Origin: Lachnospira sp.
GTDB taxonomy: Bacteria; Bacillota; Clostridia; Lachnospirales; Lachnospiraceae
Assembly (NCBI GenBank): GCA_017626275.1
Contig: JAGAJD010000153.1
Location: 1 to 5,469, forward strand
Length of the DNA: 5,469 nt
Direction: 5' to 3'
The notes below the pieces were generated by a model. It saw only the letters and a list, made by a program, of their open reading frames with translations, searched no databases and had not been told where the DNA came from. A program made the position numbers and the translations under genes. Each line of letters opens with the position of its first letter. Position 1 is the stretch's first letter. Below, in pieces: positions 1-5,469 of the stretch.

Positions 1-1088
1 CGCATTGCCTGATATACATAAGTACGTCCTGACAATGGGTCACGGATTGCACCGCCAAGACACGTAGCAGCACCACCGAAAGGCTCAATCTCAGTCGGGT
101 GGTTATGTGTCTCATTTTTAAAGTTTACAAGCCACTCCTCTGTCTTTCCGTCAATCTCGACAGGCACTACAATACTGCATGCATTAATTTCTTCTGATTC
201 TTCCTGATCCTGTAATTTGCCCTCTGCCTTTAACTTCTTCATTGCCATAAGTGCAAGGTCCATAAGGCACACAAACTTATCTTTTCTATCTTTATAAATC
301 TCACTTCTGTCTGCAAGATATTTTTTATATGTGGCTTCCATAGGTTCTCTGTAAAAGCCATCTTTAAATTCTACACTCTTTAACTCTGTTGCAAATGTCG
401 TATGGCGGCAGTGGTCTGACCAGTATGTATCAAGCACACGAATCTCAGTCATAGACGGATTACGCTTTTCTTCACCTGCAAAATACTCCTGAATAAACTT
501 AAAATCCTTAAATGTCATCGCAAGTCCCAAAGAATCATAAAGCTTCTTTAACTCGTCCTCTGACATATCCTTAAAGCCGTCAAAAATCAACACATCATCA
601 GGAACCTTAAATTCCGTAACAAGAGTTTCAGGCAGCTCGCTTCCCGCCTCTCTTGAATCAACAGGATTAATACATAATTCCTTAATCTTACTCTTTTCCT
701 CTTCTGTCAATGTACCTGTAATTACATAAGTTGTCGCTGTCTTAATTACCGGTGTCTCATTCTCATTAAAAAACCGCACACACTGCTCTGCGGAATCTGC
801 TCTCTGATCAAACTGTCCCGGCAGATATTCTACGGAAAATACAAAATCCTTTGAATCTGATGGAAAATCCATCTCATACACATCGTCTACCGGCGGCTCT
901 GAAAATACAGTTGTCAAAGCCTGTGTATATGTATTCTCTGAAAGATTCTCAATATCATAACGTATTAATACTCTTACCTGTGTAATAGTCTTAATTCCAA
1001 GATATCCCGTAATCTCATCATGAAGTTCTTTTGCTTTTACAGCATATGGTTTTTTCTTTTCAACAAAAACTCTCTTAACGCCGCTCAT
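1..1088 (-). CDS. purL: Phosphoribosylformylglycinamidine synthase (FGAR amidotransferase), N-terminal part; 3' end outside window
   Basis: This cytoplasmic enzyme of de novo purine synthesis converts FGAR, glutamine and ATP to FGAM, glutamate and ADP. The frame is open from an ATG at 1086-1088 to base 1, giving 362 codons with no stop, so the gene is cut by the window edge. Two family signatures are readable: WSDHCRHTTF at about residues 223-232, and THNHPTEIEPFGGA at about 327-340, followed by CLGGAIRDPLSGR. Both are hallmark PurL sequences of the FGAM synthase (AIRS-like) part. The roughly 220 residues before the first motif indicate a large, probably single-chain PurL of the kind usual in clostridia (family length about 1,200-1,300 residues) rather than the short PurL of the PurL/PurQ/PurS complex; the glutaminase domain would lie beyond base 1. 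The start is supported by GGAGGA five bases upstream. The gene has its own putative promoter, so it is probably not co-expressed mainly with the deacylase genes before it. Confidence 0.96.
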   Translation of the reverse strand, partial: MSGVKRVFVEKKKPYAVKAKELHDEITGYLGIKTITQVRVLIRYDIENLSENTYTQALTTVFSEPPVDDVYEMDFPSDSKDFVFSVEYLPGQFDQRADSAEQCVRFFNENETPVIKTATTYVITGTLTEEEKSKIKELCINPVDSREAGSELPETLVTEFKVPDDVLIFDGFKDMSEDELKKLYDSLGLAMTFKDFKFIQEYFAGEEKRNPSMTEIRVLDTYWSDHCRHTTFATELKSVEFKDGFYREPMEATYKKYLADRSEIYKDRKDKFVCLMDLALMAMKKLKAEGKLQDQEESEEINACSIVVPVEIDGKTEEWLVNFKNETHNHPTEIEPFGGAATCLGGAIRDPLSGRTYVYQAM

Positions 1089-1093
1089 TTTTT

Positions 1094-1099
1094 CCTCCT
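1094..1099 (-). promoter_or_regulatory. Ribosome binding site of purL
   Basis: On the minus strand this reads AGGAGG, five bases before the purL ATG. It is a near-perfect Shine-Dalgarno sequence and fixes the start codon at 1086-1088. Confidence 0.85.
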
Positions 1100-1105
1100 A
1101 ATCAT

Positions 1106-1135
1106 GCTGGGTACGACGCCTTAAAGCGTCTCAGC
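1106..1135 (-). other. Two-tier stem-loop in the purL 5' leader
   Basis: In the minus-strand RNA, GCUG (1132-1135) pairs with CAGC (1106-1109). Inside it, GACGCU pairs with GGCGUC (1115-1130) around a UUAA loop, with one G-U pair and an asymmetric internal loop. It lies between the putative transcription start and the ribosome site. There is no U-tract after it in the purL direction, so it is not a terminator for the upstream genes. Read on the plus strand, the same hairpin is followed by TTTTGCTTATTTT, which looks like an intrinsic terminator for transcripts running antisense to purL. It does not match the purine riboswitch pattern I know. Its role is unknown. Confidence 0.5.
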
Positions 1136-1151
1136 TTTTGCTTATTTTATC

Positions 1152-1180
1152 ATATTAACACATCATATTCCATTTCTCAA
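1152..1180 (-). promoter_or_regulatory. Putative sigma-A promoter for purL
   Basis: On the minus strand, TTGAGA (1175-1180) is followed after exactly 17 bases by TAATAT (1152-1157). Each hexamer differs from consensus at one or two positions and the spacing is optimal. Transcription would start near 1145, giving a leader of about 57 bases before the purL ATG. The AT-rich composition of the gap makes a chance -10 likely, but the paired hexamers and correct spacing upstream of a strong ribosome site make this credible. Confidence 0.6.
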
Positions 1181-1183
1181 TGG
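1170..1183 (-). other. Small hairpin just after the pseudo-deacylase stop codon
   Basis: The minus-strand RNA has a perfect 5-bp stem, CCAUU and AAUGG, capped by a GAGA tetraloop of the stable GNRA class, beginning 8 bases after the upstream stop codon. No run of U follows, so it is at best a weak terminator or a 3'-end stabiliser. Its loop and 3' arm overlap the proposed purL -35 hexamer. Confidence 0.35.
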
Positions 1184-1191
1184 TAAAATAA

Positions 1192-2127
1192 CTATTCGTG
1201 CATTCTGCGGATAATCTTGTAAACAACTTCATTTCCCATAACCATCGGCGCAGTATGTGCAAAAAATACTATTCCGTCAGTCTGTGAAAAAATCTGACTT
1301 TTAACCATTCCCTCATACGGATCGATTACCTCCGCAATCAAATCACCGTGAAACACCGGATCTCCAGGATTTTTTAATCTCCTGTAAAATCCTGCGTCAT
1401 ATGACTTTACGGGGAGCAGGTCATATTCATTAATTACACTTGCAATATAACCGCTGTGATTATTATATTTTAAGATTCCCATTCTTGTAAGAAATCTAAG
1501 CACTGAGGACACTGCCTGCCTTGCAGACGCATCGTCAACCAAATCCGTACTGCTTGTATATATGGAAAATGCATTGGTTCCGTTCATCTGCCAGTTATAA
1601 TTGAGTGTCACCGTATCCATCGGCTTCGGCTTTCGTATTACAACATAAGGAAGCCCAAAAAGATTGGCAAGACTGGCACTCTGATAACCTGTTTCCATCA
1701 TACGCACATGCGGAATAAAATCTCCCTGCATATAAAAGCTTGCAAACTGGATTCCATAATTATAGCCTTTTACTTTATCAAACAACTGTGCCGCAATCTG
1801 CTTTGTCGTATCACCGTTAACGTCACCCGGAAAAGTCCTGTTGATATCTATATTATCAAGCGCCCAAAAACGCTTTCCCACATTCATTGAATAACTGTTT
1901 GCAGACGGAACAACTAAAATTCCATTGCCATGCGTAATAGCTCCATGTGCCTCTAAATCCTTTAATACTTTAATAAGCTGCGAACAGATATATAGCTGCT
2001 GCATCTCATTGCCTCTCAAAGCACCTACAATGCAGGCAGAGTTTTCTTCACCGCCAAATCTGTATCCCTCTATGATAAAATCTTCACGATACAGTCCCTT
2101 TAATTGATATAAAACTTCTTTTCTCAT
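1192..2127 (-). CDS. Succinylglutamate desuccinylase/aspartoacylase family protein, probable pseudoenzyme
   Basis: This 311-residue protein has the AstE/AspA (M14-like) fold signatures: GALRGNE at 35-41, DINRTFPGD at 94-102, PHVR at 139-142, and a C-terminal beta domain with DPYEG (269-273) and TDGIVFF (283-289). Family members are zinc-dependent amidohydrolases that remove acyl groups from N-acyl amino acids. Here the catalytic set is degraded. The first zinc ligand of the HGxE motif is Arg38 (only Glu41 remains), the DxH motif that supplies the second His reads QFA at 127-129, and the position of the catalytic Glu is Tyr190 by eye alignment to its neighbour. Length and all non-catalytic motifs are intact, so this looks like a maintained non-catalytic protein rather than a decaying gene. 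The ATG overlaps the TGA of the upstream paralogue (ATGA), and only a weak AGGG lies before it, pointing to translational coupling. No signal peptide or membrane segment is seen. It could still bind ligand, or regulate or partner the active paralogue. Confidence 0.88.
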   Translation of the reverse strand: MRKEVLYQLKGLYREDFIIEGYRFGGEENSACIVGALRGNEMQQLYICSQLIKVLKDLEAHGAITHGNGILVVPSANSYSMNVGKRFWALDNIDINRTFPGDVNGDTTKQIAAQLFDKVKGYNYGIQFASFYMQGDFIPHVRMMETGYQSASLANLFGLPYVVIRKPKPMDTVTLNYNWQMNGTNAFSIYTSSTDLVDDASARQAVSSVLRFLTRMGILKYNNHSGYIASVINEYDLLPVKSYDAGFYRRLKNPGDPVFHGDLIAEVIDPYEGMVKSQIFSQTDGIVFFAHTAPMVMGNEVVYKIIRRMHE

Positions 2128-3071
2128 ACCTGCCCTGACTTTCTTCCGCCATATACACGTGCAATTAATGCTCCCTTGTATACAACCGGATTTTCCCTCA
2201 GTGTAAAAATAATACCGTCTGTCGGAGACTCAATTCTTTGAAGTATTCTTCCCTCAATAGGCTCGATTATATCTCCGATATGTGTTCCAATTCCTATCGT
2301 TCCCATGCTGTTTACTGCCGATACAAACACACCTGTCTGTGCAGCATTAATTATACTTACTTCGCCCTCTGTGGATATAATAGGCTGCTTTACATTAATC
2401 GGTTCATCAGCCCATATACCCATATTTATAAGCATATTAAAAATTCCGGTAATAAGCTGGCGGCAGTATGTATTATCAATTCTGTGTCCTACACCCATTT
2501 CGACAACGAGCGTCGGAACACTCATATTGTTAAGGCTGTATGCCAGCGTCGCATCTAATACTGTAATTGAAGAATATATCCACACAAAATCAGCATTAAG
2601 CATTTTGGCATAAGGAAGCAGCTTTTCAGCATTATCGTCATTTAAGCGCACCTGCGGTACTTCCTTCACAAAAATATTACTTGAATGAATATCAAGACAC
2701 ATATCGCTTCCAATGATATCCTCAACAATTCCGGCTGCCACATATTCTGCCATAGCCCCATTATTATCTCCCGGAAATACCCTGTTCATATCAAGGTCAA
2801 ACATAGGGATTCCTCTTGAACCTGTATCAAGTCCAAGAGGATTCACATCTGGATATATATCAACAATTCCCTTCAATTTTTCCGGATTTGCTTTCAGCCG
2901 TCTTATAATCTCATAACAAACATACTGTCCGTCCAGTTCATCACCATGTGTTCCCGTCACAATGGAGATTCTCTTTTCTCTGCCGGTCAGCTTCTGCGGC
3001 TGAAGTCTGTTCTTCCTTACCACAAGTCTTTCATGAACAGGCAAATCTATCGACACAACTTCTTCTATCAT
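2124..3071 (-). CDS. Succinylglutamate desuccinylase/aspartoacylase family deacylase (predicted active zinc enzyme)
   Basis: This 315-residue protein matches the usual length of the AstE/AspA family (PF04952, M14 metallopeptidase fold). Its active-site set appears complete: GTHGDE at 40-45 gives zinc ligands His42 and Glu45, DIHSS at 127-131 gives His129, DMNRVFPG at 94-101 carries the conserved Asn-Arg pair, PQVR at 139-142 a conserved Arg, and VVEMG at 189-193 the likely catalytic Glu191. Residues from about 225 form the C-terminal beta domain, including EPIEGR and SPTDGIIF. Known relatives hydrolyse N-succinylglutamate, N-acetylaspartate or N-acetyl-diaminobutyrate. The substrate here is not predictable, and no arginine-succinyl (ast) or ectoine genes are nearby, so an astE symbol is not justified. 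It appears cytoplasmic, with no leader peptide. The ATG start follows GGAGGA at 3081-3086 by 9 bases. The gene sits 16 bases after the DUF342 gene and overlaps its catalytically degraded paralogue. Confidence 0.92.
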   Translation of the reverse strand: MIEEVVSIDLPVHERLVVRKNRLQPQKLTGREKRISIVTGTHGDELDGQYVCYEIIRRLKANPEKLKGIVDIYPDVNPLGLDTGSRGIPMFDLDMNRVFPGDNNGAMAEYVAAGIVEDIIGSDMCLDIHSSNIFVKEVPQVRLNDDNAEKLLPYAKMLNADFVWIYSSITVLDATLAYSLNNMSVPTLVVEMGVGHRIDNTYCRQLITGIFNMLINMGIWADEPINVKQPIISTEGEVSIINAAQTGVFVSAVNSMGTIGIGTHIGDIIEPIEGRILQRIESPTDGIIFTLRENPVVYKGALIARVYGGRKSGQV

Positions 3072-3080
3072 TCAGATAGT

Positions 3081-3086
3081 TCCTCC
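3081..3086 (-). promoter_or_regulatory. Ribosome binding site of the active deacylase
   Basis: GGAGGA on the minus strand lies in the 16-base gap between the DUF342 stop codon (3088-3090) and the deacylase ATG (3069-3071). The strong site shows that the deacylase is initiated independently, unlike the downstream paralogue. Confidence 0.75.
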
Positions 3087-3087
3087 G

Positions 3088-4503
3088 CTATTCTTCATAA
3101 TCCCTAACCACAATACTGTCATTAAATTTTCTTATTAAAACATGAATCAGCGTATCTGCCGGTTCATAGACCATTGCTTCAATATAAACTCTTGTTCCCG
3201 GATAAATCTTTGAATTTATCTTTACAACTGCTTTACCTGATTCCTTAATAAGATTGTATAACCTTTTCCCCTCTTCTTCACTCTTGGCCTTTTCTGCACT
3301 CTTAATAATCTTTGACTGGCAAATCTTTGTATAAGAAGCACTGTCAAAAGCCTCCGGTTTGGCTGTTCTGATAATATTGAGCTTATTTAATGCACTCTCG
3401 TACATCTCAATCTGGGAATCAATTTCCTTTATCTGAACGATAATATTGGCATAATCCATTCTCAGCTTCTTTGTAACACCGATTCTTAAATTAGTTGGTG
3501 CATATGAAGCATTTCCGACACTGGAAGTCTCAATTCCCATTACTCCCGTAACCTCTCCTCCATGAATCGTTCCTCTGTTTCCTGAAACAATAACCTTTCC
3601 CATGGATAAGATATTACTGTTTAGAATATATCCGGCATTAACGTCTCCCTCAGCAAATACGATTGCATTCTCAAAAAATCTTGCAGAAACACAGCCCTTT
3701 GCCTCAATCCTGCCAATGCCGTTAGCATTAACACCCTTATTAAGAACTATATCTTTCTGTGACTTAATAACAGCACCTTCAACGTAACCGCCAATGTAGA
3801 TATTTCCCATTGCACGAATAGTAACACCCGTTATAACATTACCCGTAATATTAACATCACCGTTAAAATCAATATTACCTACATTTAAATCAACATCGCC
3901 TGTAATATCAAGCACATTTACAACCTTAAGGTCATAATTACAGTATTCCACCTTACCGTCAATCGCAGCATAATATGAATTGCCGTCCTCTGATACTGTA
4001 AAGCCTTTTCCTCTAAGCGGAGATTTTGGCTTGCCCTGCTTAGGCGTCAGAAGCTTTCCTTTTACATCAAAACCGAAAACTCCCTTAGTCGGTGGATAAT
4101 ACTGTGCCAGCTTATCTCCCTCACTGACCTTCTCATAAAACTTAATATTATAATAATCCACAGAGCCATCTTCTCTGACAGACGGTTTTGCCTTCAAATC
4201 CGTCTCAAATTCAAATTCATAATAGCCGTCTTCTCCGTCCTCTACGGGCTTTCCCTGTGCAACAACTACTGACACATTATAAACACACTCCTCAACCATG
4301 CGGTGAACCTGACTGTCATCTATTCCCATCTTTACTCCGGCATAAGATAACTCCCTCATAAGCTCATCGTATGTATATGGTGTCTCCGTGTCACCGGGTC
4401 TGCTAAGCAGTAACGTAGCAGACATATTGTCCTCGGCTATTACAACCTGAATATCTTTTTTATTTAATTGTTCCATTCCGTTAAGAATTTCAGGTGTCCC
4501 CAT
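3088..4503 (-). CDS. DUF342 / FapA-family protein with beta-helix core
   Basis: The protein has 471 residues from the start preferred here. Around 112-160 it carries the typical family stretch: DGSVDYYNIKFYEKVSEGD, then PPTKGVFGFDVKGK and a TPKQGK segment. Residues about 198-325 are glycine-rich short beta repeats (GDVDL, GDVNI, GNIYIGG, EGDVNAG, GGEVTG), as expected of a right-handed beta-helix. About 345-425 is charged and helical, probably coiled coil, followed by a short C-terminal beta segment. The family (PF03961) is named for flagellar assembly protein A, but its biochemical role is poorly defined, and no flagellar gene is present in this window, so fapA is not assigned. An in-frame TTG at 4522-4524 would add 7 residues but has no ribosome site. 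The ATG at 4501-4503 has GAGG five bases upstream (4509-4512). No signal peptide is evident. Co-transcription with the deacylase pair is very likely from the 16-base spacing. Confidence 0.87.
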   Translation of the reverse strand: MGTPEILNGMEQLNKKDIQVVIAEDNMSATLLLSRPGDTETPYTYDELMRELSYAGVKMGIDDSQVHRMVEECVYNVSVVVAQGKPVEDGEDGYYEFEFETDLKAKPSVREDGSVDYYNIKFYEKVSEGDKLAQYYPPTKGVFGFDVKGKLLTPKQGKPKSPLRGKGFTVSEDGNSYYAAIDGKVEYCNYDLKVVNVLDITGDVDLNVGNIDFNGDVNITGNVITGVTIRAMGNIYIGGYVEGAVIKSQKDIVLNKGVNANGIGRIEAKGCVSARFFENAIVFAEGDVNAGYILNSNILSMGKVIVSGNRGTIHGGEVTGVMGIETSSVGNASYAPTNLRIGVTKKLRMDYANIIVQIKEIDSQIEMYESALNKLNIIRTAKPEAFDSASYTKICQSKIIKSAEKAKSEEEGKRLYNLIKESGKAVVKINSKIYPGTRVYIEAMVYEPADTLIHVLIRKFNDSIVVRDYEE

Positions 4504-4508
4504 ATATA

Positions 4509-4512
4509 CCTC
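4509..4512 (-). promoter_or_regulatory. Ribosome binding site deciding the DUF342 start
   Basis: GAGG on the minus strand, five bases before the ATG at 4501-4503. The alternative TTG seven codons upstream has no comparable site, so the ATG is preferred. Confidence 0.55.
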
Positions 4513-4553
4513 AATTCTGCCCAAACAGGCTGCATATCTTTATGTATAGTGTC

Positions 4554-5469
4554 TTATTTTTTTAACGTCTCCATTTCAAGACGCATGTTCATCATTTCGT
4601 CACTCGGTATCAGCGGATTTAACATTTCCGTGACATCAATTCCGTGTTCCAAGCCTAAACGAATCTGCTCCATCTGCTTGAAATCATATACCGCATCTGC
4701 GTACAGATTGACATCAACACCGCTCTCAAGTCCCAGCAGTACTTCCTGACTCTGCAAATCATCAAGACATTCGCCTTCTGCCCTGCCCTCCAGTTTAAGA
4801 CGCATATCCTCCATCTCCAGTGCATCAATAAACGGATCTGCATAATCAGTAACATCAATTCCCGCTTCAAGTCCTAATCTGACCTGCTCCATCTGTGCGG
4901 AAGAAAAGCCAACCATCGAGTACCAGCTTATATCAATCCCCGCCTGAAGCCCCAGACGAAGCTGCTTCATCTGATCTCCTGTATATTCATGCAGCAGATA
5001 CCTTGTAACATCTACACAATATTCAATTCCCAGTCTGATTTCCCTTAACTGGTATTCATCAAATCCCTCATTGACAAAAAATGATAAATCAATCTCTTTT
5101 TCTCTTGCCTTACGAATCTGTCTTAAGACATTTCCCGAAAATCCCCTCTTTGCATATTTCGTAATGTCATAATTCATTCGTTCTGCCAGACGAATCTCTT
5201 TCATAACCGTATAATCATATGCCGGGTTGCATATTGCGTCCAATGACACATTCTCTTTCATAACGGCTTTAATCTCTTCCATCTGCATATAATTATATCT
5301 ATCATCTGCAAACGGCGTAACATCAAGTCCTTCCTCCAATGCAAGTCTTATAGACTTCATCTGTGCCGCATCAAATTTCTGCTCTGCATATTTTGTAATA
5401 TCAACATTGTTGACCAATCCCTTTTCAATCTCCACAGACTGCAGCCGGTTAAAACCAAGCTTCTGAAGC
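4554..5469 (-). CDS. 26-residue-repeat helical protein, N-terminus outside window
   Basis: The visible 304 residues are almost wholly tandem repeats of 26 residues, with approximate consensus FDxxQMEEIRLGLExGIDV followed by TxYADPx. Each unit has an amphipathic helix (QMEEIRLGLE) and a second short segment (DVTxYAD), which suggests an alpha-solenoid binding scaffold; this is inference. No enzymatic motif, membrane segment or signal peptide is visible, and I do not recognise a functional family name, although similar repeats occur in hypothetical proteins of gut clostridia. The frame has no stop up to base 5469. A GTG at 5433-5435 might be mistaken for the start, but it falls inside a repeat that begins upstream (FNRLQSVEIEKGLVNNVDI), so the real start lies beyond the window. 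The protein ends in a truncated unit finishing METLKK. Its stop precedes the preferred DUF342 ATG by 50 bases with no clear terminator, so read-through into the DUF342 and deacylase genes is plausible. Confidence 0.85.
   Translation of the reverse strand, partial: LQKLGFNRLQSVEIEKGLVNNVDITKYAEQKFDAAQMKSIRLALEEGLDVTPFADDRYNYMQMEEIKAVMKENVSLDAICNPAYDYTVMKEIRLAERMNYDITKYAKRGFSGNVLRQIRKAREKEIDLSFFVNEGFDEYQLREIRLGIEYCVDVTRYLLHEYTGDQMKQLRLGLQAGIDISWYSMVGFSSAQMEQVRLGLEAGIDVTDYADPFIDALEMEDMRLKLEGRAEGECLDDLQSQEVLLGLESGVDVNLYADAVYDFKQMEQIRLGLEHGIDVTEMLNPLIPSDEMMNMRLEMETLKK
4557..5453 (-). repeat. Tandem 78-bp (26-codon) coding repeats, about 12 units
   Basis: Units begin at an aromatic or hydrophobic residue followed by a helix. 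Counted from base 5453 downward there are eight units of exactly 26 codons, one short degenerate unit of 21 codons (4767-4829), two more of 26, and a final partial unit of 18. Protein similarity is clear but the DNA copies are well diverged, which argues for an old array under protein-level selection rather than recent slippage. Confidence 0.85.

Noticed and set aside
1089..1191. Guanine/adenine riboswitch before purL
   Set aside because: The leader after the putative start is only about 57 bases and lacks the three-way-junction pattern and conserved loop sequences of the purine riboswitch.
1708..2107. Plus-strand open frames of about 60 codons opposite the pseudo-deacylase
   Set aside because: They lie wholly inside a well-supported minus-strand gene, have no convincing ribosome site and no recognisable protein features.
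1192..2127. Downstream deacylase copy as a decaying pseudogene
   Set aside because: The frame is full length with no stop or frameshift, and non-catalytic family motifs are well kept, which fits a maintained non-catalytic protein better.
2238..2916. Several plus-strand open frames of 67-106 codons opposite the active deacylase
   Set aside because: They overlap each other and the conserved deacylase gene; their translations are Cys/Ser/Ile-rich shadows of the opposite strand.
3602..3787. Plus-strand open frame opposite the DUF342 beta-helix region
   Set aside because: It is a shadow of the real gene, without start-site support.
4504..4600. Possible promoter or terminator between the repeat gene and DUF342
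   Set aside because: A TTGAAA is present but the nearest TATACA is 25 bases away, and the only small hairpin (around GCCTGTTTGGGC) has a 3-bp stem with no T-run.
4468..4749. Plus-strand 93-codon open frame spanning the gap between the DUF342 and repeat genes
   Set aside because: It runs antisense across two real genes, has no ribosome site and shows low-complexity translation.
4655..4870. Minus-strand 71-codon frame inside the repeat gene
   Set aside because: It is a frame-shifted reading of the 78-bp repeats, not an independent gene.

Overview
The window reads as a low-GC Firmicute, most likely a Lachnospiraceae-type Clostridium. The evidence is strong GGAGG ribosome sites, the long clostridial form of PurL, and a style of 26-residue repeat protein and DUF342 protein familiar from that group. 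The species cannot be named from this sequence. All supported genes lie on the minus strand, so the biological order runs from high to low coordinates.

From upstream to downstream: (1) a protein made almost entirely of 26-residue repeats (4554 to beyond 5469), whose N-terminus is cut off by the window edge; (2) a DUF342/FapA-type protein with a glycine-rich beta-helix core (3088-4503); (3) an apparently intact zinc-dependent deacylase of the succinylglutamate desuccinylase/aspartoacylase family (2124-3071); (4) a second member of the same family that has lost most of its catalytic residues (1192-2127); (5) the first 362 codons of purL, phosphoribosylformylglycinamidine synthase (1-1088), which runs off the low-coordinate end.

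Genes 2-4 are packed tightly: 16 bases separate 2 and 3, and 3 and 4 overlap by 4 bases (ATGA). They are probably one transcript, possibly shared with gene 1, which ends 50 bases before the start preferred here for gene 2. purL looks separate. The 103-base gap before it carries a good sigma-A-like promoter (TTGAGA, 17 bases, TAATAT), a leader stem-loop and a strong ribosome site.

The most interesting element is the coupled pair of one catalytic and one apparently non-catalytic deacylase paralogue behind a DUF342 beta-helix protein. The sequence suggests a co-produced set, but neither its substrate nor its role can be read from the window. No tRNA, rRNA, CRISPR, insertion sequence, attachment site or origin was seen.
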